Below the pieces are notes generated by a model. It was not told the DNA's origin, made no database searches, and was given only the letters and a program-made list of their open reading frames with translations. From Calamus simplicifolius (lineage: Eukaryota; Streptophyta; Magnoliopsida; Arecales; Arecaceae), in assembly GCA_900491605.1 (NCBI GenBank), contig UESW01004012.1, forward strand, positions 721,222 through 785,221: a stretch of 64,000 bases of DNA. Direction: 5' to 3'. Shown here one piece after another: positions 1 through 13,080 of this stretch (the stretch's first letter is position 1; every line of letters begins with the position of its first letter). The translations under genes were made by a program, and so were the position numbers.

Positions 1-1112
1 GTGGCATGATTATTGTTAAGAAAATAGGAGGGAGTTGATTTTATTTTTATTATCAGTTATGGATTATGGTTAAGGGTACATCTACTATCACTTTCAAGTC
101 ATAGAGAGATTACTATAATTTTCAATTATGTCTTTCGGATGGTAAGTGCATTTCAATTTTATTGACCTTATAAGTCTTATATCCATCTGAGCTAGATTAG
201 TGAAGTCACTTTGAGATATTGAAGGGTTTAAATTAGTTGGTCATGATATGAGACATTGCATAATCTATAGATGATTTTGATAATCATTGGTAACAAATAA
301 TCGATTCAAGAATTGAATCATTTAAATTGCATTATTTATTAAGGATATACTGACCTATTCAAGAGAAATTGATTGGTTATGGTGGTATTATTGATATGAA
401 GGAGATAAAGTAATTATACTGATGATTATGATAGCACTATTATTCAAGAAATTAAATTAGTTGATAATTTGAAAGAATGATTAGCTTAATGTTTATTGAT
501 GTTAGCTTGAAATATTCAAGAGTGAAACCAAGTATGTTATGATGATTAATAAGTATCGTAATGATTAATGGCACATTCAACTATTTATGAGTTCAGAGAG
601 CATTGGAAGAAAACTATTTATATTTAATTCACAAGAATTTAGAATTTGTCTTATCGAGGAATTAAAAATACCTGATGTGTTACTAACCTTAAGAATGGAT
701 GACATAATACATACGATGGATTCTATGATATTTATAATAATTATGTTGTAGAAAAAAAAAAAGGATGACAGGAAAGAAATACTTTTTAAGGAATTTAATT
801 TGGTAGAAAGATCAAATTTTGAAGTTGGATATCATTTGAGTGCTTAGGAATGAAATAAAAGTTGCTAGTGAGTATCTTTAATAGTACAAAATTGTGGACA
901 TTTAATTTCGAGGAGGTGTATTTCAAACCCGTTATATGCTAGAACTTGAACCATTTAGCTTAAGAAAGAATTGACTTATAAAGATCAATGATGTATCGAT
1001 GACGGTGACTTTTGAATGAAATTTAGCTGATTATGAGATAGAAAAATTGGATTTATATTCTATTGGATGTATATCAAATTTCGAGGACGAAATTTTTATA
1101 AGGAGGGGAGGA
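1..1112 (+). mobile_element. 3' internal part of non-coding LTR retrotransposon (LARD-like copy 1)
   Basis: AT-rich sequence without a coding frame, ending in a purine-rich tract (about 1100-1112) directly before the LTR. It is the reverse complement of 4596-6622 in copy 2, so both belong to one family. The last 35 bases before the tract (GAGGACGAAATTTTTATAAG) resemble the 3' end of pol in Del/Tekay-type gypsy elements, suggesting a non-autonomous derivative of that lineage. Relative to copy 2 about 690 bp are missing near position 912. The 5' part and 5' LTR lie left of the window. Confidence 0.75.
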
Positions 1113-4022
1113 TGTAATACCCGGTTCAAATGAACCAGATTTGGTTCAGACGAACCAGGCTTGGTTCAAATGAACCAAGCTCCTGACTTTTGGGTTCCGG
1201 ACTAACGCTTCGCTCCAGGCGAAGCGTTTGGCCTTCCGGGAAAACTCAGATCCGAGGCGCTGCTCAAGTGAATAAATAGGGAGGATGAGGACCCTTCCAC
1301 AGGCGCACTTCCTCCACCAGGTAAATTTTCTGGCTTCGAGAGAGAGAGAGAGATAGCATGAGAGAGAGAGAGAGAGAGAGATAGCGTGAGAGAAAGAGAG
1401 AGAGACAGAAACTGGGAGACAGAGAGAGAATGCAGTGAACCGGCCGTGCTTGGTTCGGGCCCGGCGGCGTGCCCGCCGCCTCGCCGGGCCCGAGCTCCGG
1501 CCGGTGACTCCGCCGGCACCATGGGCAGCGTCCGGCGGAGTAGTGGCGGTGATAGAGGAGAGAGAGAGGGCCAATCGGCCTCTCTCTCATGCGGTGACGG
1601 AAGCCAAACCGGCTTCCGTCGGTTGGTTCAGGCCCGGCGGCGTGCTCGCCGCCTCGCCGGGCCTGAGCTCGGGCTGCGCCTCCACCGGCGCCGGGCGTGC
1701 GTCCGGTGGAGGTCCGGCCGGCCATGGTGGCCGGCCGTGCCGCCGGCACTGTTGAAGCCGTGCGGACGATTAGAGAGAAATTGAAGAGATTAGAGATGAA
1801 TTGAATGAAATTGAGGGGATGGATTTAGGGGGAGGCAAGTCACGGCGACAGCCGGCTCCGGTCCGGCCAATGGTGGCCGGACCGCCCCCAATTTCGCCGG
1901 AGAAGTCGCCGGCATGGAGACAGCCCGAACGGATGAATCGGGAGGGAAAAGATGATTTAGAGAGGATAGAGGGAGTGTGGCCGGCCGCGGCGGCGGCCGG
2001 CTCTGGCCCGGCCTCCGGTGGCCGGACCGCCGTGGATTCGGCCGGCGGCGGCCCTGGCCGCCGGCACTTTCCATCCCCTGTTTCTGAAACAGGGGATCGG
2101 GTGATTTAAGGCTGAACCGGGCCGGCTGGGCCGGCCGGTTCAGGCCTTTTGGGCCATGCTGCATTGAGATTTTGGGCTGGATTTTGGGCCCTGTAACGGG
2201 CCGGGATAGAAAAATAATTATATGGTTGGAATCTAGGTTGATTCTAGTTTCTTGGGGTATTTTTACTTCCCCATTTGAGTGAGTATGGTGAGAGATATTC
2301 GAGTCCGAAGTTGGGCCCGTGGATTGGTCAGGGTAGAGTCTTAGGAATCATTTCATTATCCAGATTTTAATCAATTAATTGTGTAGGTACCCGACATCTG
2401 ATTAGATGAGATATCTGTTGGATTGCGTGCGAAGGTAAGTAAACCAGTTATCAGTTTATTAAATAAGTTATTTCAGGATATGCGTAGTCAAATTGTGAAT
2501 TGTTATTGGCTAATTGTATAAGTAGATGAATACTACGATTTCATATGTGGATGCTATGCATGTGAGATGCAGTTATTATGCATGTGAGATGTTGTTGCTA
2601 TGCATGTGAGATGCCGTTGCTATGCTGCTATGCTGAGATGCTGTTGCTATGCATGAGACAGATGCTGTTGCTATGCATAAGAGATGCTGTTGCTATGCAT
2701 GAGAGATGCAGTTGCTATGCATGAGAGATGCAGTTATTGTGATATTGATGTGATATATTACATGTAATTGTTCAGTAAGTATAATCCACTGTTTTACTAC
2801 ATGATTGATGTATTGATGTATTGATGTGATGTGAGGTACTGTTATGTGTCGCCGCGGTTCTCCTTTACTATGGCCCCAGACATTGTAGATGTGTTCTGTA
2901 TGATTTTTATGGCCACACACACTGGAGATGTATTCTGTTATGATATGGCCCCACATATTGTAGACATGTTCTGTATGATTTTTACGGCCTCACACACTGA
3001 CGAGTGTGTTCTGGCCCACATGTCTTACAATGTGTTCTGTATGATTTTTATGGCCACATACATCGTAGAGTGTGTTCTGTTATGGTATGGCCCACACATC
3101 GTACAATGTGTTCTGTGGATATTGATGGCCACGCATCTGGAGGATGTGCTCTGATTGAGATATTGCAGGGCCGTGGGTCACATTTACAGTTACCATTGAG
3201 AGTATAAACAGTGGGTTTACTTATATAATATAATTGAACGGCTATGGATGCAAATGATTGGTATTATATTCATAAGTGCCGCCGCGGTTCTCCTTTGTTA
3301 TGGGGCATTGCAGGGCCGTGGGACACATATAATATAATATGACAATGAATTGTTTATATGCACTGATAATTTGCTATGATATAATACAACAATGATGAGT
3401 GCAAATGATTTGAATTATATTTATATGTGCACCACGGCTCTCCTTTGTTATGGGGCATTAGCAGGGCCTTGGGACACATATGATATAATATATGAGTTTA
3501 CTTACATTACATGTTTGAGTATTTGTGAAATGTTTATGCATGCAGATTATTTATATGCTTATTGATTGCTATGCTATGATTGGACTGTATAACATGGTTT
3601 ACTTACTGAGTGTAAGCTCACAAAATCCTTACAATGTTTTTATCAGAGCCACGAGGTTGAAGATGGATTTTGGGGTGATGGATCTTCTATTAAATAAGCC
3701 AGATCATTATTTTGTTGTAGCCCCAATATTATATATGTGTAGGGCTTGATGCCCAGACTTTATCATTGTGGTGTGTAAGGAACCATGGGTTAGTTGGAGC
3801 TTCTATAAAGTGGATTCATATGTTGATGTAACCCCTGTAATGCTTATGTGTAGGGCTTGTAGCCCAAATCTTTAGTTATGGATTGTATTAAAGACATGGA
3901 CTTGAATGATATATAGGTTATTACTTTTATTGAACTCAGTGTCATGTTTCGAGACGCCTTGCGTGCCCGGCACGCGGCGGGTTGTCACCCTAGCTCAAAA
4001 TTTTTAGATCTGGGGCGTGACA
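1113..4022 (+). repeat. 3' LTR of LARD-like copy 1
   Basis: Begins TGTAATACCC right after the polypurine tract and ends GGGGCGTGACA, the same end seen at 13631 (+) and 7861 (-). Length 2910 bp. It holds an AG-rich stretch, GC-rich blocks with many GGCCGG motifs (1440-2150), a region of degenerate ATGCATGAGAGATG repeats (2540-2760), a run of imperfect subrepeats around GTGTTCTGTATGATTTTTA (2860-3150), and repeated CGCGGTTCTCCTTT segments (2852, 3280, 3430). Open frames here follow from GC-rich low-complexity sequence and have no recognisable domain. A TATA-like AATAAATAG lies near 1270. Confidence 0.85.
1339..1432. repeat. AG-rich microsatellite in LTR of copy 1
   Basis: Long runs of GAGAGA interrupted by short spacers such as ATAGCATG and ATAGCGTG. 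The equivalent tract occurs in copy 3 at 11283-11460, and as CT-rich sequence at about 10014-10045 in copy 2. Confidence 0.9.
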
Positions 4023-4595
4023 TCCACCGAACGCACGCCCGGCACCAGTGGAGGTGACAGGCCGGAGCTCAGGCCCGGCGAGGCGGCGAGCACGCCGCCG
4101 GGCCCGAACCAATCAGTGCCGGCTTCCGCCACCGCGCGAGAGAAGGGCCGATTGGCCCTCTTTCTCTTCTCTCTCTCCACCACCACCCTGCCGGACACCT
4201 CCCCCGGTGCCGACGGGGTCGCCGGCCGAAGCTCAGGCCCGGCGAGGCGGCGAGCACACCGCCGAGCCTGAACCAAGGTTCGGCTGGCCACATTCTCTCA
4301 TTCTCAATCTCATCTCTCTCTCTGCCTCTCACGCTCTCTCTCTGTCTCTCTAGATGCCAGGGATTACCTGATGGAAACAGACGCCAGGATGATGGAGGGA
4401 GTCCCCCTCCATCATATAAATAATCCCCTACGCAACGCTTCAGTCAGGGACTCGGAAACCCGTCAGACACGCATAGACTCGGGAATCCAAGCGTCATACA
4501 GGGAACTTAAATGTCATAATAACACTAGGTGCCAAGTGACCCCAATTACATACCGAGAGTTATCCTCCCCATAATTAAATTACCGGGGGTTTACA
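4023..4595 (-). repeat. 3' LTR fragment of LARD-like copy 2, cut by copy 1
   Basis: On the minus strand it starts TGTAAACCCCCGG at 4595, next to the tract 4596-4608, and matches the start of the other copy 2 LTR (10207 downward). The match ends abruptly at 4023, which corresponds to about 9725 in that LTR, exactly where the copy 1 LTR ends. The simplest reading is that copy 1 inserted here. The rest of this LTR should lie left of the window, preceded by a 5-bp duplication equal to TCCAC. Confidence 0.8.
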
Positions 4596-7500
4596 TTCTC
4601 CCCTCCTTATTAAAATTTCGGCCTCGAAATTTGATATACATCCAATAGAATACAGAATCCAAATTTTCTATCTCATAATCAGCTAAATTTCATTCAAAAG
4701 TCACAGTCATTGATACATCATTGATCTGTAATAAGATACAAATATTTGTGGATGTTTCTTTTTCATTTTCTCCTTAGACTCCCAAATAATCTTCCTCTCA
4801 GAATAATTACTCCGCTGAACTTTGACATAAGGAATACTACACCATCTCAGAACTTAATCCTTGCGGTCCACAATGTGTACAAGATGATCTTTATAGGTCA
4901 ATTCTTTCTTAAACTAAATCGGTTCAAGTTCTAACACATAACGGGGTTTGAAATACACCTCCTCAGTCATGAAGATATGAAACACATTGAATACCTCAAA
5001 GAATAATGAAGACAGTGCTAAGCTATAAGACGCTTCCTTTATTTTGATCAAAATCTCAAATGGCCTAATGTATTGTGGCTTAAATCACCTCTAACACAAA
5101 TCTCATTATATCATTGGTTAGTGAACTTCCAAATGATCTTCAACCTGAATTTCAAATCTTTCTGTTTAACATCAACATAACTTTTCTATTAACTCTGAGC
5201 TACATGAAGCTGCTTTAATTAACGATACTTTCTCATATTTGCTAAACCAGCTCAGTATCCAAAATTTTCTCTCTCACACTTCATCTCAATAATTTTTTTT
5301 TTCACTTTATATCATAGACAACAAATGAATCCATTTGAATATTGGCCTAGTAATCATTAAAGTAAGCAATTTTACTAAGGGTAAGAAGCTATACCAAGCA
5401 CCTCCTGACTCCATCACACCAGCTCGCAGTATATCATTTAAGATCTAATTGGTTCCTGCAGTTTGTCCATCTATTTGAGGGTAGAAGGCTGCACATAAAT
5501 TCAGTTTAATCCACTAAGCTTTATAAAGACATTATCAAATTAAAAGAGTGAGACAATTGGGTTCAGACTCAATTTACGCAGTTTACCATTAAACCAAAAA
5601 TAAATATTAACATTTAACCCACTAAAATTTCACCCTCAAAATTAAATGTCCACAAATTTTGTACCATTATAGATACTCACTAGCAATTTTTATTTCATTC
5701 CTTGGTACCCAAATGACGTATCAAACTTCAATAATTAATTTGATCTTTCTACCAAATAAAATTGAATTCCTTAAGAAGTATTTCTTTCCTATCATACCTT
5801 TTATATATATGTATCTATATATACCTTAACTTCTCACAACACAATCATTATAAATATCATAGAATCCATCACATGTATTATGTCATCCATTCTTAAGGTT
5901 AGTAACACATCAGGTATTCTTAATTCCTCGATAAGACAATTCTAAATTCTTGTAAATTAGATATAAGATAGTTTTCTTCCAATGCTCTCTCAACTCATAA
6001 ATAGTTGAATGTGCCATTAATCATTACGACACTTATTTCAATCATCATAACATACTTGATTTTACTCTTGAATACTTCTAGCTAACATCAATGAACATTA
6101 ATCCAATCATTTAGGATATCTTTCATAATTATCATAATCAACTAATTTAATTTCTTTGAATAATAGTGCCATCATTAATCATCAGTATAATTATTTTATC
6201 TCCTTTATATTATCTGTAAATACCACTACAACCAAGCAATTTCTCTTGAATAGGTCAGTATATCCTTAATAAATAATGTAATTTAAATGATTCAAATTCT
6301 CGAATCAATTATTTCATTAGTAATGATTATCAAAATCATCTATAGATTATGCAATGTCTCATGCCATAACATGACCAATTAATTTAAACCCTTCAAATAT
6401 CTCAAAGTGACTTCACTAATCTAGTTCAGATGGATACAAGACTTATATGGTCAATAAAGATTGAAAATGCATTTACCATCCGAAAGACATAATTGAAAAT
6501 TATAGCAATCTCTTTATGATTTGAAAGTGATAATAGATGTACCCTTAATCATAATCCATAACTGATAATAATCAAAAATAAAACCATCTCCCTCCTATTT
6601 TCTTAACAATAATTATGCCACTTATCGATGATTGATAATTTATCCATCCTGGAGAAAGATATCTACTTAGGAGCTATGAAGAAAGGTACAATAAGTATGC
6701 ACGATAAATTAATGAATATATATCTTGATTTAGAAATCTATTAACAGATGAAAAATCCCATAAAATTCTTTATCAGTAAAATTTATCTTATTCTCATTGT
6801 TGCTAAAATCTTTAACTTTCTTCCATTAAAATATTTGATCATTTATAGCCAAAATCAGTTCTAAAGATTAATAGAGTCTATAGCTCTCAAAAACTTAAAC
6901 AGTAATTGTCTTAGAATTTAAAATTTTATATTCTTCCTAAATGACCCATCATGATATAATATGCAGTCAACTATTTCATTAGCATCAATATCAACCATCT
7001 CCATATCTAGCAAATTAACAATCAGTTTTGAACATGCAATATCCATAATAAAAGTTCTCTTAGTAAAATTCACTATATATACTTATCCATCCAGACTCAA
7101 ATTCAGAAAGTACTCAATTGTGATTAATCAAAAACATGTAATTAACTATTTCATTCCCAAAATATCATCAATATTAATCATCCCTATAACCAGCAGATTA
7201 GCTCATAATCTTAAACTTATAATATCAACAATGTAAGTTCCACTATTAAAAATTCATTATATACATCCACATTCAAATTTAGATTTACTAACTCCAAATC
7301 CACATATCAACTCAATTGCAATATGGACATAATGATGTTATCCTAGTCATATTAGTCATCAATTGCAATTTTCCACTATTATGTTTATTCCATATATTCA
7401 TCTATCTTTTATTGCATATCAAATTAAAATTTCATCTCCCATATTATTTAAAGGTGCTACGAATCATTTCCAACAAGTTTAATGGAGCTAAAACCTCTAG

Positions 7501-7860
7501 AAGCCCCTTGGCCTCCCCATTGGTCAAGGTCACCAGCTTGGGAGTCTCACAATATCATTGGCTTACGATGGTTCATTCTTAATTCCTATCAAATTTGTAA
7601 TTTAATTAATATCTTGATAAACTTTAAATTTCAAGCTTCCAAAGCATAATTCATGAATTTCCTTGAAAGTCATAATTGTTTCCATATCATCCTAAGCTAA
7701 AGTGTCAGGTTTCCCTAAGTATAATGTCATCAGAATATGTTCTCTATGTGTTATCATGTCAATATGTTCGTGTCCCTATGGTCATATATTCTCTACGTGT
7801 TATCATGTCAATATGTCCGTGTCCCTAGGGTCATAACCTGAGCTCTGATACCACTAAAGC
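4596..7860 (-). mobile_element. internal region of LARD-like copy 2, non-coding
   Basis: About 3.27 kb between two LTRs with a primer binding site at the 5' side and a polypurine tract at the 3' side. It is AT-rich with stops in all frames, and no gag, protease, RT or integrase motif is seen. This fits large retrotransposon derivatives (LARDs), which depend on proteins supplied elsewhere. The 5' third matches 13632-14839 of copy 3; the 3' part matches 1-1112 of copy 1. Short open frames at 6961-7236 and 7316-7582 run against the element and look accidental. Confidence 0.75.
7842..7853 (-). promoter_or_regulatory. primer binding site, initiator tRNA-Met type (copy 2)
   Basis: Minus strand reads TGGTATCAGAGC, the common plant LTR element site complementary to the 3' end of initiator tRNA-Met. 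It lies seven bases inside the LTR end at 7861. The same site and spacing occur in copy 3. Confidence 0.85.
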
Positions 7861-10207
7861 TGTCACGCCCTAGACCCAAATATCGGGCTAGGGTGACAAC
7901 CCGCCGCATGCCGGGCACGCAAGGCGTCACAAAACTTTTCACACATGACACTATATATATAACCAAGCCAAATACATCACTGAATACTAAAAGTTTTGGG
8001 TTACAAACCCTTACACACCACAATAATAAAGCTTGGGCATCAAGCCCTACACATCAGTAGTACTGGGGTTACAACAAAATAATGGGTCTTGTTTTATTTA
8101 ATAGAAGATCCATCACCCCACCAATCCATCTTCAATCTCGTGGCTCTGACAAAAACATTGTAAGATTTTTATGAGCTTACACTCAATAAGTAAGCCATGT
8201 TATACAGTCAAATCATAGCATAGCAATCAATAAGCACATAAATGATTTGCATGTTTAAACATTCCACCAATACTCAAACATGCAATGTAAGTAAACCCAC
8301 TGTTTATACTCTCAATGGTAACTGTAAATGTGACCTACGGCCCTGCAATATCTTAATAGTGTACCAACAAGCATCCCCCTACTGAAAGGGTCCAGATACC
8401 AGGGTCACGCCATATCATAATCCACCAGAACACATACTCTATATGTGTGATGCCTCCTCGAACCAAGCAGAACATATCCTCTAGATGTGTGATGCCACCT
8501 CATAGTAACTCAGAACACATCCTCTAGATGTGTGATGCCATCTCGAACCCAAGCAGAGCACATCCTCTAGACGTGTGAATGACATAAACAAGCAGAACAC
8601 ATCCTCTAGACATGTAGGTGGCATAAACAAGCAGAACACATCCTCTAGACGTGTGTGTGGTATGATATGATAAAGGAGAACCGCGGCGACACATAACAAT
8701 ACCTCACATCATGCACAAACATATCAATAACATCTCTATATGCATAAACAGTGGATTATACCTACTGAACAATTGCATGTAATATATCATATCAATGTCA
8801 TAATTACTGCATCTCTCATGCATAGCATCCACATATGAAATCATAGCACATAAACAACCATGTGTTCATAATATTCATCTTCTTACAATTTAGCCAATAA
8901 CAATTCTTCATGTCACAATATAATTCACAATTTAAACATTCATATAATGAATAATTTATTAAATACTGATAACTGGCTTACTTACCTCAGTACGCAATCC
9001 AACAGGTATATATCAGCTAGTCAGATGTCTGAGCACCTACATGATTATTTTACATAATTAATTTATTAGAATACGAATATTAAAATGACCCTTAGAATTT
9101 CTACCCAGACTAGTTCACGGGCCCAACTTTGGGCTTGTATATCTCCCACTATACACACCCAACTGGGAAATAAAATACCCCAAGAAACTAGAATTCATCC
9201 AGATTCTAGCCATATAATTATTTTACTAATTCCGGCCCGTTACGGGGCCCAAAAACCAACCCCAAAACAGATCACTGCATGGCCCAATAGGGCCCAAAAG
9301 ATGGCAGCCCAGCCGGCCCACTTAATCCTTCAATCCCCGCTCCCCTGTTTCGCCCGAAACATAGGACAGCTTCCGGCCGGCGGCCAGGGCCGCTGCCGGC
9401 CTAATTCCGTCCGGCCCGGCCACCGGAGGCCGGGCCGAAGCCGGCCACCGCCGCGGCCGACCTCCTTTCCCCCTCTATCTATCTCAATTTCTCTCCCTCT
9501 CTCTCTTTCTCTCCGCTGCTCCCGCATGGAATTCATCGCGCTGGCATCGAATCCGGCTAAATTGGGGCCGGTCCGGCCGTCGTTGGTCAGACCAGAGCCG
9601 GCCGCCGCCGTGGCCGGCCTCCCCTCACACCCAAATTCTCTCTCATCTCACTAATTCTCTCTCACGACCCGCGCGACACAATACTGTGCCGACGGCACGG
9701 CCGGCCACCTTGGCCGGCTGGACCTCCATCGGACGCATGCCCGGCACCGGTGGAGGCGACAGGCCGGAGCTCAGGCCCGGCGAGGCGGCGAGCACACCGC
9801 CGGGCCCGAACCAATCAGTACCGGCTTCCGCCACCGCGCGAGAGAAGGGCCGATTGGCCCTCTCTCTCTTCTCTCTCTCCACCACCACCCTGCCGGACAC
9901 CTCCTCCGATGCTGGCGGGGTCGCCGGCCGAAGCTCAGGCCCGGCGAGGCGGCGAGCACGCCGCCGGGCCTGAACCAAGGTTTGGCCGGCCACATTCTCC
10001 CGTTCTCAATCTCATCTCTCTCTCTGTCTTTCACGCTCTCTCTCTGGATGCCAGTCCAGGGACTCGGAAACCCATCAGACACGCATAGACTCGGAAATCC
10101 AAGCGTCATACAGGGAACTTAAATGTCATAATAACACTAGGTGCCAAGTGACCCCAATTAAATACCGAGAGTTATCCTCCCCATAATTAAATTACCGAGG
10201 GTTTACA
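7861..10207 (-). repeat. 5' LTR of LARD-like copy 2
   Basis: Minus strand starts TGTAAACCCTCGG at 10207 and ends GGGCGTGACA at 7861; length 2347 bp. It has the same architecture as the LTRs of copies 1 and 3 (AG/CT tract, GGCCGG-rich blocks, CTAGA-containing subrepeats, CGCGGTTCTCC segment). The right flank is GAGAG (10208-10212); the matching duplication would be left of the window. Open frames at 9085-9654 and 9643-9993 are GC-rich LTR sequence without a domain. Confidence 0.85.
8415..8680 (-). repeat. short subrepeats inside LTR of copy 2
   Basis: About six imperfect copies of roughly 38-45 bp sharing AGAACACATCCTCTAGA and then an ACGTGT or ATGTGTG motif. The reverse complement array is in copy 3 (12800-13080). 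A degenerate version is in copy 1. Confidence 0.8.
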
Positions 10208-11051
10208 GAGAGGGAAGGAGATGGAGGCGGGGTTATAGAGGGAAAAGGAGGATAGTTTAAAAAAAATTATAAAAAATAAGGGGGTGTGAAGAGCAATTTG
10301 AGCTGTGCAAATAGAAATTCCCAACTTTAAATGATACTAAAAGATTATATATTTATTTTTTATATTATACTAACTTTTTTTATTCATTCATTAAGTGTCT
10401 CGCAACAATTTTTTTGTTTTTTCATGGCACCGTTCGCCTCACCCCATATTTTTTCTTGCCAGCGTTTAATCACAAATTCAAAGGTTTAAATACTTTTAGT
10501 ACGTATATATTATTTATTTATTATAAATTTATTTATTGTTTAGGTTTTTTTTTTTTCAAATGAAAGATCTTTAATAAGCATAAGATACATTTTTTACGAT
10601 TAAGCTTAATTCTAATTATTTAGTTTTAAAGTAAAGATATTTATGAAATTCAGGTCATTCTATTTAAACATTCATCATCAAAGAATACTAATTTTTTTTA
10701 TAATTATAATTGAACATTCAAAGTTGTTTAGAAGTTATTTTGTTAACGAGGGTGATGAAGGTCATGTTAGTGTTTATGAATAATTTTTTATTTTTTTAAA
10801 AATAATACAAAATAATTTATTAATTTTTATGATTTTTAGAAATTAAAATGAATATTTAAAAAAAATAACAACAATTGTTTGTAGATATCATTTATGTCTT
10901 AATATTTTATTTTTTAAAATGAGAATGACAAGTGGCACTAAGCAAGATCTATAACTGTGGGTAAAATTCTTTGCGGTGCACTGCAATGATCCCAACCTGC
11001 ATGACCCATCGTCCATGGATGGCCAGCTCATATGGAATACGTCTTTGAGTC
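10208..11051. other. spacer between LARD copies 2 and 3, no gene seen
   Basis: AT-rich sequence with homopolymer runs, not matching either LTR. No frame over 60 codons, no motif recognised. Probably old intergenic DNA into which copies 2 and 3 inserted independently. Confidence 0.6.
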
Positions 11052-11282
11052 TGTAACCCCCGAGACCTTAATTACCTGATTCGTGAGATTTAGTGTAAGA
11101 TCCCTGGGACAGGTGATGCTTGAGATTCCTGCGGTTTCACGTGGCGATTAAGTTTTCAATTCCGCGTAACGAATGGGTTTCCAGAGTCTCTTTTCTTTGC
11201 GGCGCGTGAGGATTAAATAAAGAGGAAGAGGACTCCTTTCTTCAGACTGGTGCGCTTCATCCATCAGGTAATCCCCTGCCTC

Positions 11283-11460
11283 TCAGAGAGAGAGAGAGCT
11301 AGAGTGAGAGAGCGTGAAACAGAGAGAGCGTGAAACAGAGAGCGTGAGAGAGAGAGCGAGTGGGAGAGAGAGAGAGAGAACGGGAGAGAGAGAGACAGAG
11401 AGAGCATGAGAGAGAGAAAGAGACAGGAAGAGAGAGAGCACGGGAGGCAGAGAAAGAATG
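11283..11460. repeat. AG-rich microsatellite in LTR of copy 3
   Basis: GAGAGA runs broken by GCGTGA and GAACGGGA. It is longer than the equivalent tract of copy 1. Confidence 0.9.
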
Positions 11461-12799
11461 TGTCGCCGATCGATCCATTGGTTCAGGCCCGGCGGCGTGC
11501 TCGCCGCCTCGCCGGGCCTAAGATTTGGCCGACGACTCCGCCGGCACCGGGGAAGGTGTATGGCGGGGTTGTGGTGGAGAGAGAGAGGAGAGAGAGGGCC
11601 AATTGGCCCTCCTCTCGCGCAGTGGTGGAAGCCGCTGGTTGGTTCGGGCCCGGCGGCGTGCTCGCCGCCTCGCCGGGCCCGAGCTTTGGCCTGTCGTCTC
11701 CACCGGCGTCGGGCGTGCGTCCGGTGGAGATCCGGCCGGCCAAGGTGGCCGGCCGTGCCGCCGACACAGCACCGTGCCGCGCGGGTGAGTGGAAGAAGAG
11801 GAGAGAAATAGGGAGATGAGAGGAAAATTGATGAGATAGGAGGGGGGGAGGTGGCTGGCCGCGGTGGCGGCCGGTTCCGGTTCGACCAACAGTGGCCGGA
11901 CTACCCCCAATCAGCCGGAGACGACACCGGCACAGTAAACAACCGTGCGGACGATTAACATGAGAGAGAGAGAAATTGAAAGAGAAGGGAGGTATAGATG
12001 ATCGGCCGTGGCGGCGGCCAGCTCTGGCCCGACCACCGGTGGCCGGGCCGCCCTCAATTTTGGCCGGCGGCGGCCCTGGCCGCCGGCATGGAACCCATCC
12101 CCTGTTTCGGTGAAACAGGGGATCGGGTTGTTTTGGCTGAATTGGGCCAGCTGGGCCGGCCGGTTCAGGGCCTTTCGAGCCATGCAGCGATGAGTTTTGA
12201 GGCTGATTTTTGGGCCCCGTAACGGGCCAGGATTAGCAAAATAATTATATGGCTAGAATATGGGTGAATTCTAGTTTCATGGGGTATTTTTACTTTCCTA
12301 ATTGGGTATGTATAGTGGGAGATATTCGAGCCCAAAGTAGGGCCCGTTAACTAGTCTGGGTAGAAATTCTAAGGGTCATTTTAATATTCATATTCTAATA
12401 AATTAATTGTGTAAATGATCCTGTAGGTGCTCAAACATCTGACTAGCTGATTTATATCTATTGGATTGCGTACTGAGGTAAGTAAGCCAGTTATCAGTAT
12501 TTAAATAATTATTCATTATATGAATGTTTAAATTGTGAATTGTGACATAAAGAATTGTTATGGATATTGGCTAAATTGTAAGTAGATGAATATTATAAAC
12601 ACATGGTTGTTTATGTGCTATGATTTCATATGTGGATGCTATGCATGAGAGATACAGTTATTACGATATTGATGTGATACATGCAATTGTTCAAGTAAGT
12701 ATAATCCACTGTTTATGCTATATAGAGATGTTATTGATATGATGAGTGCATGTGATGTGAGGTACTGTTATGTGTCGCCGCGGTTCTCCTTTATCATGT

Positions 12800-13080
12800 C
12801 ATACCACACACACGTCTAGAGGACGTGTTCTGCTTGTTTGTGCCACCTATACGTCTAGAGGATGTGTTCTGCTTGTTTATGCCACCTACACGTCTAGAGG
12901 ACGTGTTCTGCTTGTTTATGCCATCACACATCTAGTGGATGTGTTCTGCTTGGGTTCGCTATGGCATCATGCATCTAGAGGATGTGTTCTGAGTTCTATG
13001 AGGTGGCATCACACATCTAGAGGACGTGTTCTGCTTGGGTTCGATGTGGCATCACACATATAGAGTATGTGTTCTGGTGG
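12800..13080 (+). repeat. CTAGA-containing subrepeats inside LTR of copy 3
   Basis: Seven imperfect units with the core ACGTCTAGAGGACGTGTTCT, spaced about 35-45 bp. The core contains an ACGT...ACGT dyad that could form a small hairpin. A 97-codon open frame here (12770-13063) is repeat translation only. Confidence 0.8.

Noticed and set aside
1146..1784. Overlapping open frames on both strands near the AG tract
   Set aside because: They follow from AG repeats and GC-rich LTR sequence; the same segments in copies 2 and 3 do not keep the frames.
9085..9654. 189-codon plus-strand frame
   Set aside because: Lies antisense in the LARD LTR, is not kept in the other LTRs, and has no known motif.
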